DNA from: Planctomycetota bacterium
GTDB taxonomy: Bacteria > Planctomycetota > UBA1135 > GCA-002686595
Direction: 5' to 3'
NCBI GenBank assembly: GCA_016709875.1
Contig: JADJLZ010000010.1
Coordinates: forward strand, 1 to 64,000
DNA: 64,000 bases
Below, one piece after another: positions 44,753 through 53,865 of this stretch. Each line of letters begins with the position of its first letter. Position 1 is the stretch's first letter. The notes beneath the pieces were generated by a model that saw only the letters and a list, made by a program, of their open reading frames with translations, made no database searches and was not told where the DNA came from. The translations under genes and the position numbers were made by a program.

Positions 44753-45139
44753 GTGCTCGCCCTCTACCTCGGATTCAACGCGCTGATGTATGTGGCGCTC
44801 GGGCTGTGGTGCGCCATCGCGCCGCAGCAGACCTCGGCTTTCGTCGGGCTACAGCCCACCGGCGCGGGCGGGCAGTCGGAGTACCTCGCGGTCTACGGCG
44901 GGCTCGAGTTCGGCCTGGGCGTCTTCTTCGCCTGGGCCGTCGCAGTGCCCGAGTACCGGCGCGCGGCCCTGTTGATGTCGGTGCTGCTCTACTTCGGCAT
45001 CGTGGCCTTCCGCACGATCGCGGTGCTGCGACTGGGCTTTGGCGAACTCGGGAACGCGCGCGCCTTCTACGCGCTCGAGATCGTGCTGCTGCTCTCGGCC
45101 GTCGCGCTGGCGTTCTTCGGTCCGGAGCGCAGGGTTTGA
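44753..45139 (+). CDS. DUF4345-like small membrane protein
   Basis: A 128-residue protein with four hydrophobic helices (residues 2-22, 45-65, 70-90, 105-122) and the family-like YLAVYGGLEFGLGVFFAW. The function is unknown. Start GTG; its TGA overlaps the TTG start of the CIA30-like gene. Confidence 0.6.
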   Translation: MLALYLGFNALMYVALGLWCAIAPQQTSAFVGLQPTGAGGQSEYLAVYGGLEFGLGVFFAWAVAVPEYRRAALLMSVLLYFGIVAFRTIAVLRLGFGELGNARAFYALEIVLLLSAVALAFFGPERRV

Positions 45140-45621
45140 TCGACTTCCGTGACCCGGCGGAGGTCCGCTCCTGGAGCGCCATCGACGATGTCGTCATGGG
45201 CGGCGTCTCCTCCAGTGCGCTCGTCGCTTCGGCGGAGGGCTCGGCGCTCTTCACGGGCACGCTCTCCCTCGAACATGGCGGGGGATTCGCTTCGGTGCGT
45301 TCGCCCGAGGCGCTGCGCGCGCTCGGTGGCCAGCGCGGACTGCAGCTGCGCGTGCGCGGCGACGGGCGGCGCTACCAGCTGCGCGTGCGCACGATCCGGG
45401 GATTCGACGGGATCACCTATCAGCATGCTTTCGACACGCGGGCGGGCGAGTGGATCGAGTTGCAGCTCGCGTTCGCGGACTTCGTTCCCGTCTTTCGCGG
45501 GCGCGTCGTCGCGGACGCACCGGCGCTGGATCCCGGCGCGATCCTAACGCTCGGCCTGATGATCGCCGATCGGCAGGCCGGCTCGTTTCGCCTGGAGCTC
45601 GAGAGCCTGCGCGCCTGGTGA
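45136..45621 (+). CDS. CIA30-like domain protein
   Basis: A 161-residue beta-sandwich protein of the complex I intermediate-associated protein 30 group (SWSAIDDVVMGGVSSSA, FTGTLSLEHGGGFASVRS, DADGRRYQ-like DGRRYQLRVR). In bacteria such proteins are of unknown role and have a carbohydrate-binding-like fold. The start is TTG overlapping the upstream stop. Its 3' end overlaps the convergent SRPBCC gene by 78 bases. Confidence 0.7.
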   Translation: MIDFRDPAEVRSWSAIDDVVMGGVSSSALVASAEGSALFTGTLSLEHGGGFASVRSPEALRALGGQRGLQLRVRGDGRRYQLRVRTIRGFDGITYQHAFDTRAGEWIELQLAFADFVPVFRGRVVADAPALDPGAILTLGLMIADRQAGSFRLELESLRAW

Positions 45622-46080
45622 GGCGCTGACCGCGGCGCTGCCGAAGAGTTCGTTCAAGCGCTGGGAGCGGTAGTCGAAGATCTTCTCGACGTCCGGCCGC
45701 ACGAGCAGGCGGTTGACCAGCGCGCCGCCCAGCACCGAGTAGCGCACGCGATCGCGCACGAGGGTCGCGGAGCCGAGATCCTCGAAGCTGTGCTCGTGGA
45801 TCCAGCTGCGGTACGGGCCGGAGAGCTGTTCGTCGATGAAGCGTGTGGGCGGCTCCCAGGCGCGAATCCGGCTGCGCCAGCGCAGCGGAAACCCGCGCAG
45901 TCGCAGCTTGTAGTCGATCAGGGTTCCTTCGCCGATGGTGCTCGTCGAACACGCCACGATGTGGAAGTCGAGAAAGGGCGGCGTGATCTCGCCCAGGTTC
46001 TTCGGATCGGAGAAGAAGTGGAAGACCTCCGCGATCGGACGCGCGACCTTCTGCTCGCGCTCGATGGTGAATTCCTTCAT
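45544..46080 (-). CDS. SRPBCC-family protein
   Basis: A 178-residue START-like protein (VARPIAEVFHFFSDPKNLGE, TPPFLDFHIV, GPYRSWIHEHSFE, VRDRVRYSVLGG). It resembles the ligand-pocket protein often linked to lipid or cyclase-type metabolism; the ligand is unknown. The last 25 residues overlap the convergent gene and look less conserved. Confidence 0.75.
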   Translation of the reverse strand: MKEFTIEREQKVARPIAEVFHFFSDPKNLGEITPPFLDFHIVACSTSTIGEGTLIDYKLRLRGFPLRWRSRIRAWEPPTRFIDEQLSGPYRSWIHEHSFEDLGSATLVRDRVRYSVLGGALVNRLLVRPDVEKIFDYRSQRLNELFGSAAVSASPGAQALELQAKRAGLPIGDHQAER

Positions 46081-46210
46081 GTGGATGCGTTCGCGCGATC
46101 GCCCGATTGGATGCAGTCACGGGAGCCTGCATCCCGCGCGCGGTGTCCTGCGAAGTATCGCACGCAGCGCAACACGCCGTCTCCTACCCGAACCCAGAAG
46201 GAATTCGTCC

Positions 46211-46285
46211 ATGCTCCTCAGCGCATCCCTGGCCCTCGCATTCTCGCTGGCCCTGCCGAACGACTCCGCCGGCGACACCTGCTAG
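46211..46285 (+). CDS. Possible 24-residue micro-protein
   Basis: An ATG with AAGGA 8 bases upstream opens a 24-codon frame with a signal-peptide-like body (MLLSASLALAFSLALPNDSA) and a Cys at the end. It stops 36 bases before the sigma factor start. It could be a leader peptide, a tiny exported protein or chance. Confidence 0.25.
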   Translation: MLLSASLALAFSLALPNDSAGDTC

Positions 46286-46321
46286 ATTCGGCCCCTCGCG
46301 CGGCACCCTGCGCGCTTCCAC

Positions 46322-46885
46322 ATGCACGAGGATCGAGCCACCACGGAACTGCTCCTGCCTGGCGTCGCGCGCGGCGATGCGCGGGCAGTGGAGGCCTGCA
46401 TGACCCGCTATGCGCCGCTGGTCTGGTCGCTCGCGAAGAAGCTCTCGCGTGACGCGACCACACTGGAGGAACTCGTCCAGGAGATCTTCGTCGACGTCTG
46501 GAAGAGCGCAGGTCGCTTCGACCCCGGGAAGGCCTCAGAGGCTACGTTCATTGCAATGATCGCGCGCCGCAGGGTGATCGATCGCCAGCGGCGATTCGCG
46601 CGCTCCGGGGAGGCCCAGGAACTCCTGGAATCCAGCGCCGGAGCCGAGGACGCGGCGCTCGAGGCGGTCGACCTGCGCGACGAGGCCGATCGCGCGGGCG
46701 CGGCGCTCTCGCGCCTGAAGCCCGAGCAACGCAAACTGATCCTGATGTCCGTGGTCGAGGGGCTGACGCACGAGGAGATCGCGACCGCGACAGGAATGCC
46801 GTTGGGAACGATCAAGAGCCACATCCGGCGCGGACTCGACCGCGCGGCGCAGCTGCTGCGCGGTGCGAGCGAGGAGGACGCATGA
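46322..46885 (+). CDS. ECF-type RNA polymerase sigma factor
   Basis: A 187-residue sigma-70 family protein. Region 2 is at residues 20-90 (YAPLVWSLAKKLSRD, EELVQEIFVDVWKSAGRFDP, ATFIAMIARRRVIDRQRR). Region 4 is at 125-180 (LKPEQRKLILMSVVEGLTHE, EIATATGMPLGTIKSHIRRG). It should direct transcription of a stress regulon, normally including itself. It overlaps the anti-sigma gene by four bases. Confidence 0.92.
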   Translation: MHEDRATTELLLPGVARGDARAVEACMTRYAPLVWSLAKKLSRDATTLEELVQEIFVDVWKSAGRFDPGKASEATFIAMIARRRVIDRQRRFARSGEAQELLESSAGAEDAALEAVDLRDEADRAGAALSRLKPEQRKLILMSVVEGLTHEEIATATGMPLGTIKSHIRRGLDRAAQLLRGASEEDA

Positions 46886-47616
46886 AGCGCGAACACTTCG
46901 CCGGCTGGGACGAGCCCACGCTCGATCGCGCTCTGGAAGAGGTCACGATCGGTCTGCCGGAGGCGGAACGCGCCGAGTTCGAGGCCAGCGTCTCCGCGGA
47001 CGACCTGGAAGCCTTCGAGCTCGCCGTCGCCGAACTGAACCTCGCCGGCCTGGGACAGCTCGAAGCTCCGCCTGCGTCCTTGATGCGTCGTTTGCGCTCG
47101 GACGCTCGCGCGCATGTGGGCAAGCCGCACCGCAACTGGAGATCCGCCAGCGGTTGGCTGGTCGCGGCGAGCCTGCTCGTCGCCATTGCGCTCTACGCCT
47201 TGTCCGCGCGCCCCGCCGATCCGGCCACGCGCCGGGAACGACTGCTCGCAAGCGCGACGGACATCGTGCGCGCAGCGTGGAGTCCGACCGAGGATCCGCT
47301 GGCCGGCAAGCTGAGCGGCGACGTCGTCTGGAGTGGAGCCAGGCAGGAGGGCTACATGCGCTTCCACGCGCTCGCGGCCAACGACCCCAGGCACCAGCAG
47401 TACCAGCTGTGGATCTTCGACTCCACGCGTGCGGACTGGCAGGCCAAGCCGGTCGACGGCGGAGTCTTCGATGTCGCGCCCGGCGAGGAGGTCGTCGTGC
47501 CCATCGCGGCCAAGCTCGAGGTGCGCCAGCCCGCGCTGTTCGCCGTGACGCTCGAAGCGCCTGGCGGAGTGGTGGTCTCGCAGCGCGAGCACCTGCTCGC
47601 GATGGCGACGCCCTGA
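46882..47616 (+). CDS. RskA-type anti-sigma factor
   Basis: A 244-residue membrane protein. Residues 1-85 form the cytosolic sigma-binding part, 96-112 a transmembrane helix (GWLVAASLLVAIALYAL), and the rest an extracytoplasmic RskA-like beta domain (GYMRFHALAANDPRHQQYQL, APGEEVVVPI). No HxxxCxxC zinc motif is seen at the N-terminus. It should hold the sigma factor inactive until an envelope signal triggers its removal. Confidence 0.85.
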   Translation: MKREHFAGWDEPTLDRALEEVTIGLPEAERAEFEASVSADDLEAFELAVAELNLAGLGQLEAPPASLMRRLRSDARAHVGKPHRNWRSASGWLVAASLLVAIALYALSARPADPATRRERLLASATDIVRAAWSPTEDPLAGKLSGDVVWSGARQEGYMRFHALAANDPRHQQYQLWIFDSTRADWQAKPVDGGVFDVAPGEEVVVPIAAKLEVRQPALFAVTLEAPGGVVVSQREHLLAMATP

Positions 47617-47706
47617 TCGAGTAGCGCGCGCGCGCACGAGTTCCGAACCCGTGGAGCCCTCGGCGCTCGTGTGCAAGAGCCTCCGCGCGAAGGAACAAGC
47701 TCCTGC

Positions 47707-48384
47707 CTAGCGCTGCGCGGTGCGCAGGGCCCGGATCCCTCCGAGTGCGAAGGGGTACAGCACGTCCAGCAGCTTGGTGACATCCTGCTGGCGCGCGGGC
47801 GGCCGTTGTCCGAGCAGTTCGAGGACCGGTGCGGCCACGCCCTGGAACACGCCCAAGCCGTAGACCAGGTTCGCCGCCGCGGCTCGCCGCGCCGGAGTGT
47901 CGCTCGAACCGAGCAGAGCACCGACGATCCGCAGCAGCTCGGCGCGCACGGGCTTGATCACGAACTCGACGAAGCTCGCGAAAGCGCGCGTGGGATTGCG
48001 GAATTCTCGCATGAGCAACGGGCCGGCGACGGGATCGGCGGCGCGGCGCAGGAGGACCAGCGTGAGGTGGTATTGCATCCATCCGCGCAGCGCCTGCTCG
48101 GGCGTTTCGAAATCCTCGAGTCGCGCGCACGGCTCCTGCGCCACGAGCGAGCGCCCCGCGCCCAGGATGACCTCGCGGTAGAGGCCATCTTTGGAACCGA
48201 AGTGCTGGTGGATCGCCCCGATGTTGAGGCCGGCCTCGCGGCAGATCTCGCGCACGTTCGCAGCCTGGAACCCCGAACGCGAAAAAACGCGCGCTCCGGC
48301 GTCCAGCAGGGCCTGCCGGTTCACCAGGGCGTCCTTGCGCGGGGCGCGCTGGCGCTGGGCTCGGAGGGGCTTCCGGCGACTCAC
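47707..48384 (-). CDS. TetR-family repressor
   Basis: A 225-residue regulator with the HTH at residues 22-65 (RQALLDAGARVFSRSGFQAA, VREICREAGLNIGAIHQHFG, SKDGLYREVI) and a CerR/DUF1956-like ligand domain. It is divergent from the exporter operon, the standard layout for a repressor that answers to an exported compound. Confidence 0.88.
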   Translation of the reverse strand: MSRRKPLRAQRQRAPRKDALVNRQALLDAGARVFSRSGFQAANVREICREAGLNIGAIHQHFGSKDGLYREVILGAGRSLVAQEPCARLEDFETPEQALRGWMQYHLTLVLLRRAADPVAGPLLMREFRNPTRAFASFVEFVIKPVRAELLRIVGALLGSSDTPARRAAAANLVYGLGVFQGVAAPVLELLGQRPPARQQDVTKLLDVLYPFALGGIRALRTAQR

Positions 48385-48410
48385 GCGGGCACTCTACACG
48401 CGCGTCCGAT

Positions 48411-48436
48411 TTAACTCAAACGCTTGCTTGATTTAG
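48411..48436. promoter_or_regulatory. Candidate TetR operator
   Basis: The imperfect palindrome TCAAACGCTTGCTTGA (48416-48431) lies in an AT-richer patch (TTAAC before it, TTTAG after it) between the divergent TetR and exporter genes. The outer TCAA/TTGA arms match; the centre does not. Position and local composition support it as the repressor site. Confidence 0.5.
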
Positions 48437-48486
48437 CGGCAAGGCTGCCGAAGAATCGACTTGCGCGCGCGTGGACGGTGGTCAAG

Positions 48487-49986
48487 ATGCGCACGCGAAT
48501 GAGCATGCAGGCCCAGACAGGTTCCTTCCGCACTCGCAGCAGCGCTGCATTCGTGGCCGCACTCCTCCTGGCCGCGTGCAAGGCAGGCCCGGATTACGCT
48601 CGCCCGGACGTCGCGGCGCGCACGGATGCGGCCTGGCGCGAGCCCGCCGGCGCTGCGGTCAACTCCGAACGAATCGCGCTCGCGCGCTGGTGGGAGAAGT
48701 TCGGCAGCCCGGAGCTCTCCGGGCTCGCGACACAGCTCGTCTCGCAGAACCTCTCGCTCGCGCAGGCGCGCCAGCGTGTCGTGACCTCGCGCGCGCGGCG
48801 CGGCATCGCCGACGCGGCGCGTCTGCCGCAGTTGAACGGCGGCGCGAGCTACACGCGCGCAGGCACCGGGAACGAGAGTCTGAACTTCCAGGGCCCGCCC
48901 CCCGGCCAGGACGTCGACGTGTACTCGGCCAGCATGACCGCGGGCTGGGAGCTCGACCTGTGGGGGCGTGTCGCGCGCCTGGTCGAGGCCGCCGACGCGC
49001 AGATCGACGTCGCGGTCGAGGACTACCGCGACGCGGCCGTCTCGCTGCTCGCCGAGCTCGCCCTCGCCTACGTCGACGCGAACACGCTGCACCAGCGCAT
49101 CGACGTGCTCGGACGCAACGTCGAGCTGCTCGAGCAGACGCTGCGCCTCGCGCAATCGCGCCTGGACGCGGGGCTGGGCGCGCGCATCGACGTCGAACAG
49201 GCGCAGCGCGAGCTCGAGAGCACGCGCGCGCGCCTGCCCGAACTCCAGCAGGCGCTGGCACAAGCCGAGAACCGCATCGCCGTGCTCGTCGGCGAGCGAC
49301 CGCGCGACGAGTTCGTGCACGCGGCGGACGCGCTCAGCCTCCCGCCCGCGGTGGGCCTGGGCCTGCCGGCGGACCTGCTCGCGCGCCGCGCGGACGTGCG
49401 CCGCAGCGAGCGCCGTCTGGCCGCGGCGAGCGCGAGCCTGGGCGCGAGCGAGGCCGAACGCTACCCGAGCATCTGGATCAGCGGAACGCTGGCGCTGCGT
49501 GCGCGCGATTTCGACACGCTCGGAAGCGGCGCGCCCGCGCTGAGCTACTCGGTCGGACCGGGCCTCTCGGTCCCGCTCTTCAGCGGCGGTCGCATCCAAA
49601 GTGATATCGCGACCAGCCGCTCGGAGCTCGAGACGGCGCGCATCGACTTCGAACGCGCGCTGCTAACGGCCGTGGGCGAGGTCGAAAGCTCCGCGAGCGG
49701 GGTCGTGCACACGCGCGAGCGTGCGCAGCGCCTCGAGGCCGCGGCCACGTCCGCGCGCAAGACGGTCGAGCTCGCGCAAGAGCTCTACCAGAGCGGGTCG
49801 CGGAGCCTGCTGCAGCTCGTCGACGCGCAGCGCGCGCTGGTCTCGAGCGAGGACGCGCTGCTGCTCGCACGCCAGGCGGCGCTGGCACAGACGATCACAC
49901 TCTACCGGGCGCTCGGCGGCGGCTTCGAGCCGATCGAACTCGACGGAACGCTGCGCCCCACGGACTCGACGGAATCGACTCGATGA
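48487..49986 (+). CDS. NodT-family outer-membrane efflux lipoprotein
   Basis: A 499-residue TolC-like factor. A lipobox (LLAAC) near residue 40 is followed by AGPDYARPDVAART, typical of NodT proteins. Two repeats of the OEP domain follow, each with GWELDLWGRVARLVEAADAQ-like or SVPLFSGG strands and long coiled helices. It forms the outer-membrane duct of the exporter. Two later in-frame ATGs (48499, 48505) could also be the start. Its end overlaps the HlyD gene by four bases. Confidence 0.85.
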   Translation: MRTRMSMQAQTGSFRTRSSAAFVAALLLAACKAGPDYARPDVAARTDAAWREPAGAAVNSERIALARWWEKFGSPELSGLATQLVSQNLSLAQARQRVVTSRARRGIADAARLPQLNGGASYTRAGTGNESLNFQGPPPGQDVDVYSASMTAGWELDLWGRVARLVEAADAQIDVAVEDYRDAAVSLLAELALAYVDANTLHQRIDVLGRNVELLEQTLRLAQSRLDAGLGARIDVEQAQRELESTRARLPELQQALAQAENRIAVLVGERPRDEFVHAADALSLPPAVGLGLPADLLARRADVRRSERRLAAASASLGASEAERYPSIWISGTLALRARDFDTLGSGAPALSYSVGPGLSVPLFSGGRIQSDIATSRSELETARIDFERALLTAVGEVESSASGVVHTRERAQRLEAAATSARKTVELAQELYQSGSRSLLQLVDAQRALVSSEDALLLARQAALAQTITLYRALGGGFEPIELDGTLRPTDSTESTR

Positions 49987-51011
49987 AGAAGCTGCTGCTC
50001 GTCGTCATCATCCTCGGCCTGGGCGTCGCCGCAGGTGTGCTCGGATACCGGCGCCACCTCGCCGGCCAGCAGGCCGCCGTGACGGGCGCGCTGCGGCTGC
50101 ACGGCAACGTGGACGTGCGCGACGCGCAACTGGCCTTCTTCGGCAACGAGCGCATCGAGAAGGTGCTGGTGGAAGAGGGCGCGCGTGTCGAGGCGGGCGA
50201 ACTGCTGGCGACACTGCACTCCGAGCGGCTGCGGGCGAGCCTCGCCGCCGCGCAGGCGCGAATCCAGGCCCAGGAGGCGCAGGTCGCGCGCCTCTCGAAC
50301 GGCACGCGGCCGGAGGAGCTCGAGCAGGCGCGCGCCGCGCTCGCGGTGGCCAAGGTGCGTGTCGACACGGCAGCGCGCGTGCTCGATCGCGTGAAGTCGA
50401 CCACGCAGAGCGGCGCCTCGAGCGCGCAGGACCTCGACAATGCCCAATCGGCCTACGACATCGCGCAGGCGGAGCAGAACGTGCAGCAGCAGTCGCTCGC
50501 GCTGGCACTCGCCGGTCCGCGTGCGGAAGACAAGGCGCAGGCGCAGGCAACCCTCGACTCCCTGCGCGCGGATCTCGCGCTCCTCGAGCGCCAGCTCTCC
50601 GACAGCGAGCTGCGCGCACCGCAGAAGGGCGTGATCCAGACGCGCATCCTCGAGGTGGGCGAGATGGCTTCGCCCGAGCGGCCGGTGTTCACTCTTGCTC
50701 TCAGCGATCCAAAGTGGGTGCGCGCCTACGTTCCCGAACCGGACCTAGGCCGGCTGCAGAGCGGGATGCGCGCGACGATCCACTCCGACTCCTTCGGCGG
50801 GCGCAGCTACGCGGGCTGGATCGGCTTCATCTCGCCGGTCGCGGAGTTCACGCCCAAGGCGGTGGAGACCGGCGAGTTGCGCACGCAGCTCGTGTACGAG
50901 GTGCGCGTCCTCGTGCGCGACGAGGCGGGCGAGCTGCCGCTGGGGATGCCTGTCACGGTCGACGTCGACACGGAGGGTGGCACCGGCCACGCTCCGGAGC
51001 GCGCCAAGTGA
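49983..51011 (+). CDS. HlyD-family periplasmic adaptor
   Basis: A 342-residue membrane-fusion protein of the YbhG type. An N-terminal anchor (residues 3-22) is followed by a lipoyl-like strand (GNVDVRDAQLAFFGNERIEK), a helical hairpin (residues 75-200), the second lipoyl half (DSELRAPQKGVIQTRI) and a beta barrel. It links the ABC permeases to the NodT duct. ATGA and GTGA overlaps with both neighbours indicate coupled translation. Confidence 0.87.
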   Translation: MKKLLLVVIILGLGVAAGVLGYRRHLAGQQAAVTGALRLHGNVDVRDAQLAFFGNERIEKVLVEEGARVEAGELLATLHSERLRASLAAAQARIQAQEAQVARLSNGTRPEELEQARAALAVAKVRVDTAARVLDRVKSTTQSGASSAQDLDNAQSAYDIAQAEQNVQQQSLALALAGPRAEDKAQAQATLDSLRADLALLERQLSDSELRAPQKGVIQTRILEVGEMASPERPVFTLALSDPKWVRAYVPEPDLGRLQSGMRATIHSDSFGGRSYAGWIGFISPVAEFTPKAVETGELRTQLVYEVRVLVRDEAGELPLGMPVTVDVDTEGGTGHAPERAK

Positions 51012-52723
51012 ACCAGGGCATCGTCGTCGAAGCGCTTCACAAGAGCTTCGCCGGCGCGCGCGTTCCCGCCCTGAACGGAGTGTCCTTCAGCGCGCGTCCG
51101 GGTGCGGTGACCGGCCTGGTCGGGCCCGACGGGGCGGGCAAGACGACGCTCATCCGTATCACGGCCGGACTGCTCGCGGCGAGCAGCGGTAGCGTGAGCG
51201 TGCTCGGGCTCAACCCGCTGCGCGACGTGAACGAGGTTCGCGAGCGCATCGGCTACATGCCGCAGAAGTTCGGCCTGTACGAGGACCTCTCGGTGCAGGA
51301 GAACCTCGACCTGTACGGCGACCTGCAAGGCGTACCGAAGACCGAACGCCCCGAGCGTCTCGCGCGCCTGATGTCGATGACCGGTCTCGCGCCCTTCCTG
51401 CGCCGGCTCGCCGGCCAGCTCTCGGGCGGGATGAAGCAGAAGCTCGGCCTGGCCTGCGCGCTGATCAAGTCGCCGGACTTCCTGCTGCTCGACGAGCCGA
51501 CCGTCGGTGTCGATCCGGTATCGCGGCGCGAACTGTGGCGCATCGTCGGCGACCTCGTGCGCGAGCAGGGCATCGGCGTGCTGGTCGCGACGGCGTACCT
51601 CGACGAGGCCGAGCGCTGCGACGAGGTCGTCGTGCTCGACCGCGGCGAACTGCTCGAGCATGGTGCTCCCGCGGATTTCGCGGCGCAGCTCCACGAGCGC
51701 GTCTTCGAACTCGAGCCACAGCGCGACAGCCTGCCGCGCAGCATCCAGGGCGAGATCTCGGGGGCCGAGGGCGTGCTCGACGCGACCGTGCGTTCGGGCC
51801 GTGTGCGCGTGGTGCTGGCGCCGGCGACGGCGCTGCCTGCCGCAGCGGGTGTCGCGGGCGTAACGGTGGTCGCCCCGCGCTTCGAGGACGCCTTCATGGC
51901 GCACCTCGCTCCGCGGCGCGAAAGGGTCCGCATCGGGAACGCGGTCGGCACGCGCGCGAGTGCGGGTGCCGAGGTCGCAGTGCAGGTGCGCGACCTGTGC
52001 AAGCGCTTCGGAGACTTCGAGGCGGTGCACGAGATCTCCTTCGACGTGCGCCGCGGCGAGATCTTCGGCCTGCTCGGTCCCAACGGCGCCGGCAAGAGCA
52101 CGACCTTCCGCATGCTCTGCGGACTGTCCTCGATCAGCTCCGGAGAGGCGACCGTCGCGGGCCGCGACCTGCGCCGCTCGGGCAAGCGCGCGCGCGCACG
52201 GCTGGGCTACATGGCGCAGAAGTTCTCGCTCTACGGTTCGCTGAGCGTGCTCGAGAACCTGCGCTACTTCGGCACGGCCTACGGTCTGTGGGGGTCGCGA
52301 CTGCGCACGCGCATCGACGCGGCGCTCGAGGAGTTCGACCTCGCCTCGCGGCGCAGCACGGCCGCGGGCGAGCTGCCGGGCGGCTACAAGCAGCGCCTCG
52401 CGATGGCGGCGGCGTTGCTGCACGAGCCCGAGATCCTCTTCCTCGACGAGCCGACCTCGGGCGTCGACCCGATTGCGCGACGCGAGTTCTGGCGCCGCAT
52501 CAACGGCGTCGCGCTCGCGGGCACGACGGTCGTGGTCACCACGCACTTCATGGAAGAGGCGGAGTACTGCGACCGCATGCTGATCATGTCGCGCGGAACC
52601 GAGCTCGCGATCGGGACGCCGGCGGACATCCGCACGCTCGCGCGCAGCGACGAGCGGCCCGACCCGAGCATCGAAGACGCCTTCATCGTGCTGGCGCAGC
52701 GGCAGGAGACCGCCGTCGCATGA
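51008..52723 (+). CDS. Fused dual ABC ATPase (YbhF-like)
   Basis: A 571-residue protein with two nucleotide-binding domains. In the first, Walker A is GPDGAGKTT (39-47), the signature LSGGMKQK and Walker B LLLDEPTVGVDP. In the second, Walker A is GPNGAGKST (about 358-366), the signature is LPGGYKQRL and Walker B is LFLDEPTSGVDP. Both have the DrrA-like short form. It powers the two permeases encoded next. Start GTG overlapping the HlyD stop. Confidence 0.9.
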   Translation: MNQGIVVEALHKSFAGARVPALNGVSFSARPGAVTGLVGPDGAGKTTLIRITAGLLAASSGSVSVLGLNPLRDVNEVRERIGYMPQKFGLYEDLSVQENLDLYGDLQGVPKTERPERLARLMSMTGLAPFLRRLAGQLSGGMKQKLGLACALIKSPDFLLLDEPTVGVDPVSRRELWRIVGDLVREQGIGVLVATAYLDEAERCDEVVVLDRGELLEHGAPADFAAQLHERVFELEPQRDSLPRSIQGEISGAEGVLDATVRSGRVRVVLAPATALPAAAGVAGVTVVAPRFEDAFMAHLAPRRERVRIGNAVGTRASAGAEVAVQVRDLCKRFGDFEAVHEISFDVRRGEIFGLLGPNGAGKSTTFRMLCGLSSISSGEATVAGRDLRRSGKRARARLGYMAQKFSLYGSLSVLENLRYFGTAYGLWGSRLRTRIDAALEEFDLASRRSTAAGELPGGYKQRLAMAAALLHEPEILFLDEPTSGVDPIARREFWRRINGVALAGTTVVVTTHFMEEAEYCDRMLIMSRGTELAIGTPADIRTLARSDERPDPSIEDAFIVLAQRQETAVA

Positions 52724-53865
52724 GCCATCGGCGCGAGGTCCGGGGCGCTGCGCTGCGCCGCCTGCTCGGCTTCCTGCGCAAGGAGGCGCTGCAGATCCGC
52801 CGCGACCCGAGCAGCATCGGTCTCGCCCTCGTGATGCCGGTCGTGCTGATCCTGCTCTTCGGTTACGGCGTGTCGCTCGACGCGGAGAACATCCCCGTCG
52901 CGGTCGTGCTCGACCATGCGGGCGCCTCCTCGCGCGACCTGTACGCGCACCTGGAGGGCTCGCGCTACTTCGCGCCGGTGCGCGCGGAGTCTTTCCACCA
53001 GGCCGAGGAGTTGATGGCGGCGCACGCCGTCGACGCGATCGTGCGCGTCGGCCCGAACTTCGAGAGCGCGCTCGCAGGGCAAGGACACGCGCCACTGCAG
53101 CTGGTGCTGCGCGGCGTCGACAGCAACCGCGCGCGCCTCGTGTCGGGCTACTTCGACGGCGTGGTCGGCGCATGGAACGCGCAGCGAGCCTCGCGCGGCG
53201 AATCCGCAGCGTTGCCTGCAGTCAGCCTGCAGCCGCGCACCTGGTTCAACCCCTCGCTGCGCAGCACGAACTTCCTCGTACCAGGTCTGGTCGCGCTGGT
53301 GATGACGCTGACCGGGACGCTGCTCACAGCGCTGGTCGTCGCGCGCGAATGGGAGCGCGGCACGATGGAGGCGATCCTGGTGACGCCGCTGCGAGCGCGC
53401 GAGTTCCTGATCGCGAAGATCGTGCCCTACTACGTGCTCGGGATGGGGGGCATGGTGCTCTCGGTCGGACTGGGCGTGCTGCTCTTCGACGTGCCGCTGC
53501 AGGGTTCGTTCCTGGCGCTCTTCGCAATGAGCTCGCTCTTCCTGCTCGCTTCGCTGGGCATGGGACTGGCGATCTCTTCGGCCGTGCGCGTGCAGTTCGT
53601 CGCGGCGCAGATCTCGATCATCAGCGGCTTCCTGCCGGCCTTCTTCCTCTCCGGGCTGCTCTTCGACCTCGACAGCACGCCGATCGGGATCCGGATCATC
53701 AGCCACCTCGTCCCAGCGCGCTACTTCGTGAGCGCCAGCCACACGCTCTTCCTGGCGGGCGACGTCTGGCCGGTCTTGTGGCCTGACGCGTTGGCGCTCT
53801 TCGTGATGGCGGTCGTGTGGATCTCGATCGCGCGGCGCCGCACCGGAACGAGGCTCGACACGTGA
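52720..53865 (+). CDS. ABC-2 permease, first subunit
   Basis: A 381-residue ABC-2 type membrane protein of the YbhS kind: one N-terminal helix (IGLALVMPVVLILLFGYGVS), a periplasmic domain (residues 55-185) and five C-terminal helices with AREWERGTMEAILVTPLRAR between the first two. It overlaps both neighbours by four bases. Confidence 0.88.
   Translation: MSHRREVRGAALRRLLGFLRKEALQIRRDPSSIGLALVMPVVLILLFGYGVSLDAENIPVAVVLDHAGASSRDLYAHLEGSRYFAPVRAESFHQAEELMAAHAVDAIVRVGPNFESALAGQGHAPLQLVLRGVDSNRARLVSGYFDGVVGAWNAQRASRGESAALPAVSLQPRTWFNPSLRSTNFLVPGLVALVMTLTGTLLTALVVAREWERGTMEAILVTPLRAREFLIAKIVPYYVLGMGGMVLSVGLGVLLFDVPLQGSFLALFAMSSLFLLASLGMGLAISSAVRVQFVAAQISIISGFLPAFFLSGLLFDLDSTPIGIRIISHLVPARYFVSASHTLFLAGDVWPVLWPDALALFVMAVVWISIARRRTGTRLDT

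Noticed and set aside
49721..52723. 1000-codon frame as a single ABC protein
   Set aside because: The first 429 codons overlap the NodT and HlyD genes out of frame; the ATPase begins at GTG 51008, overlapping the HlyD stop.
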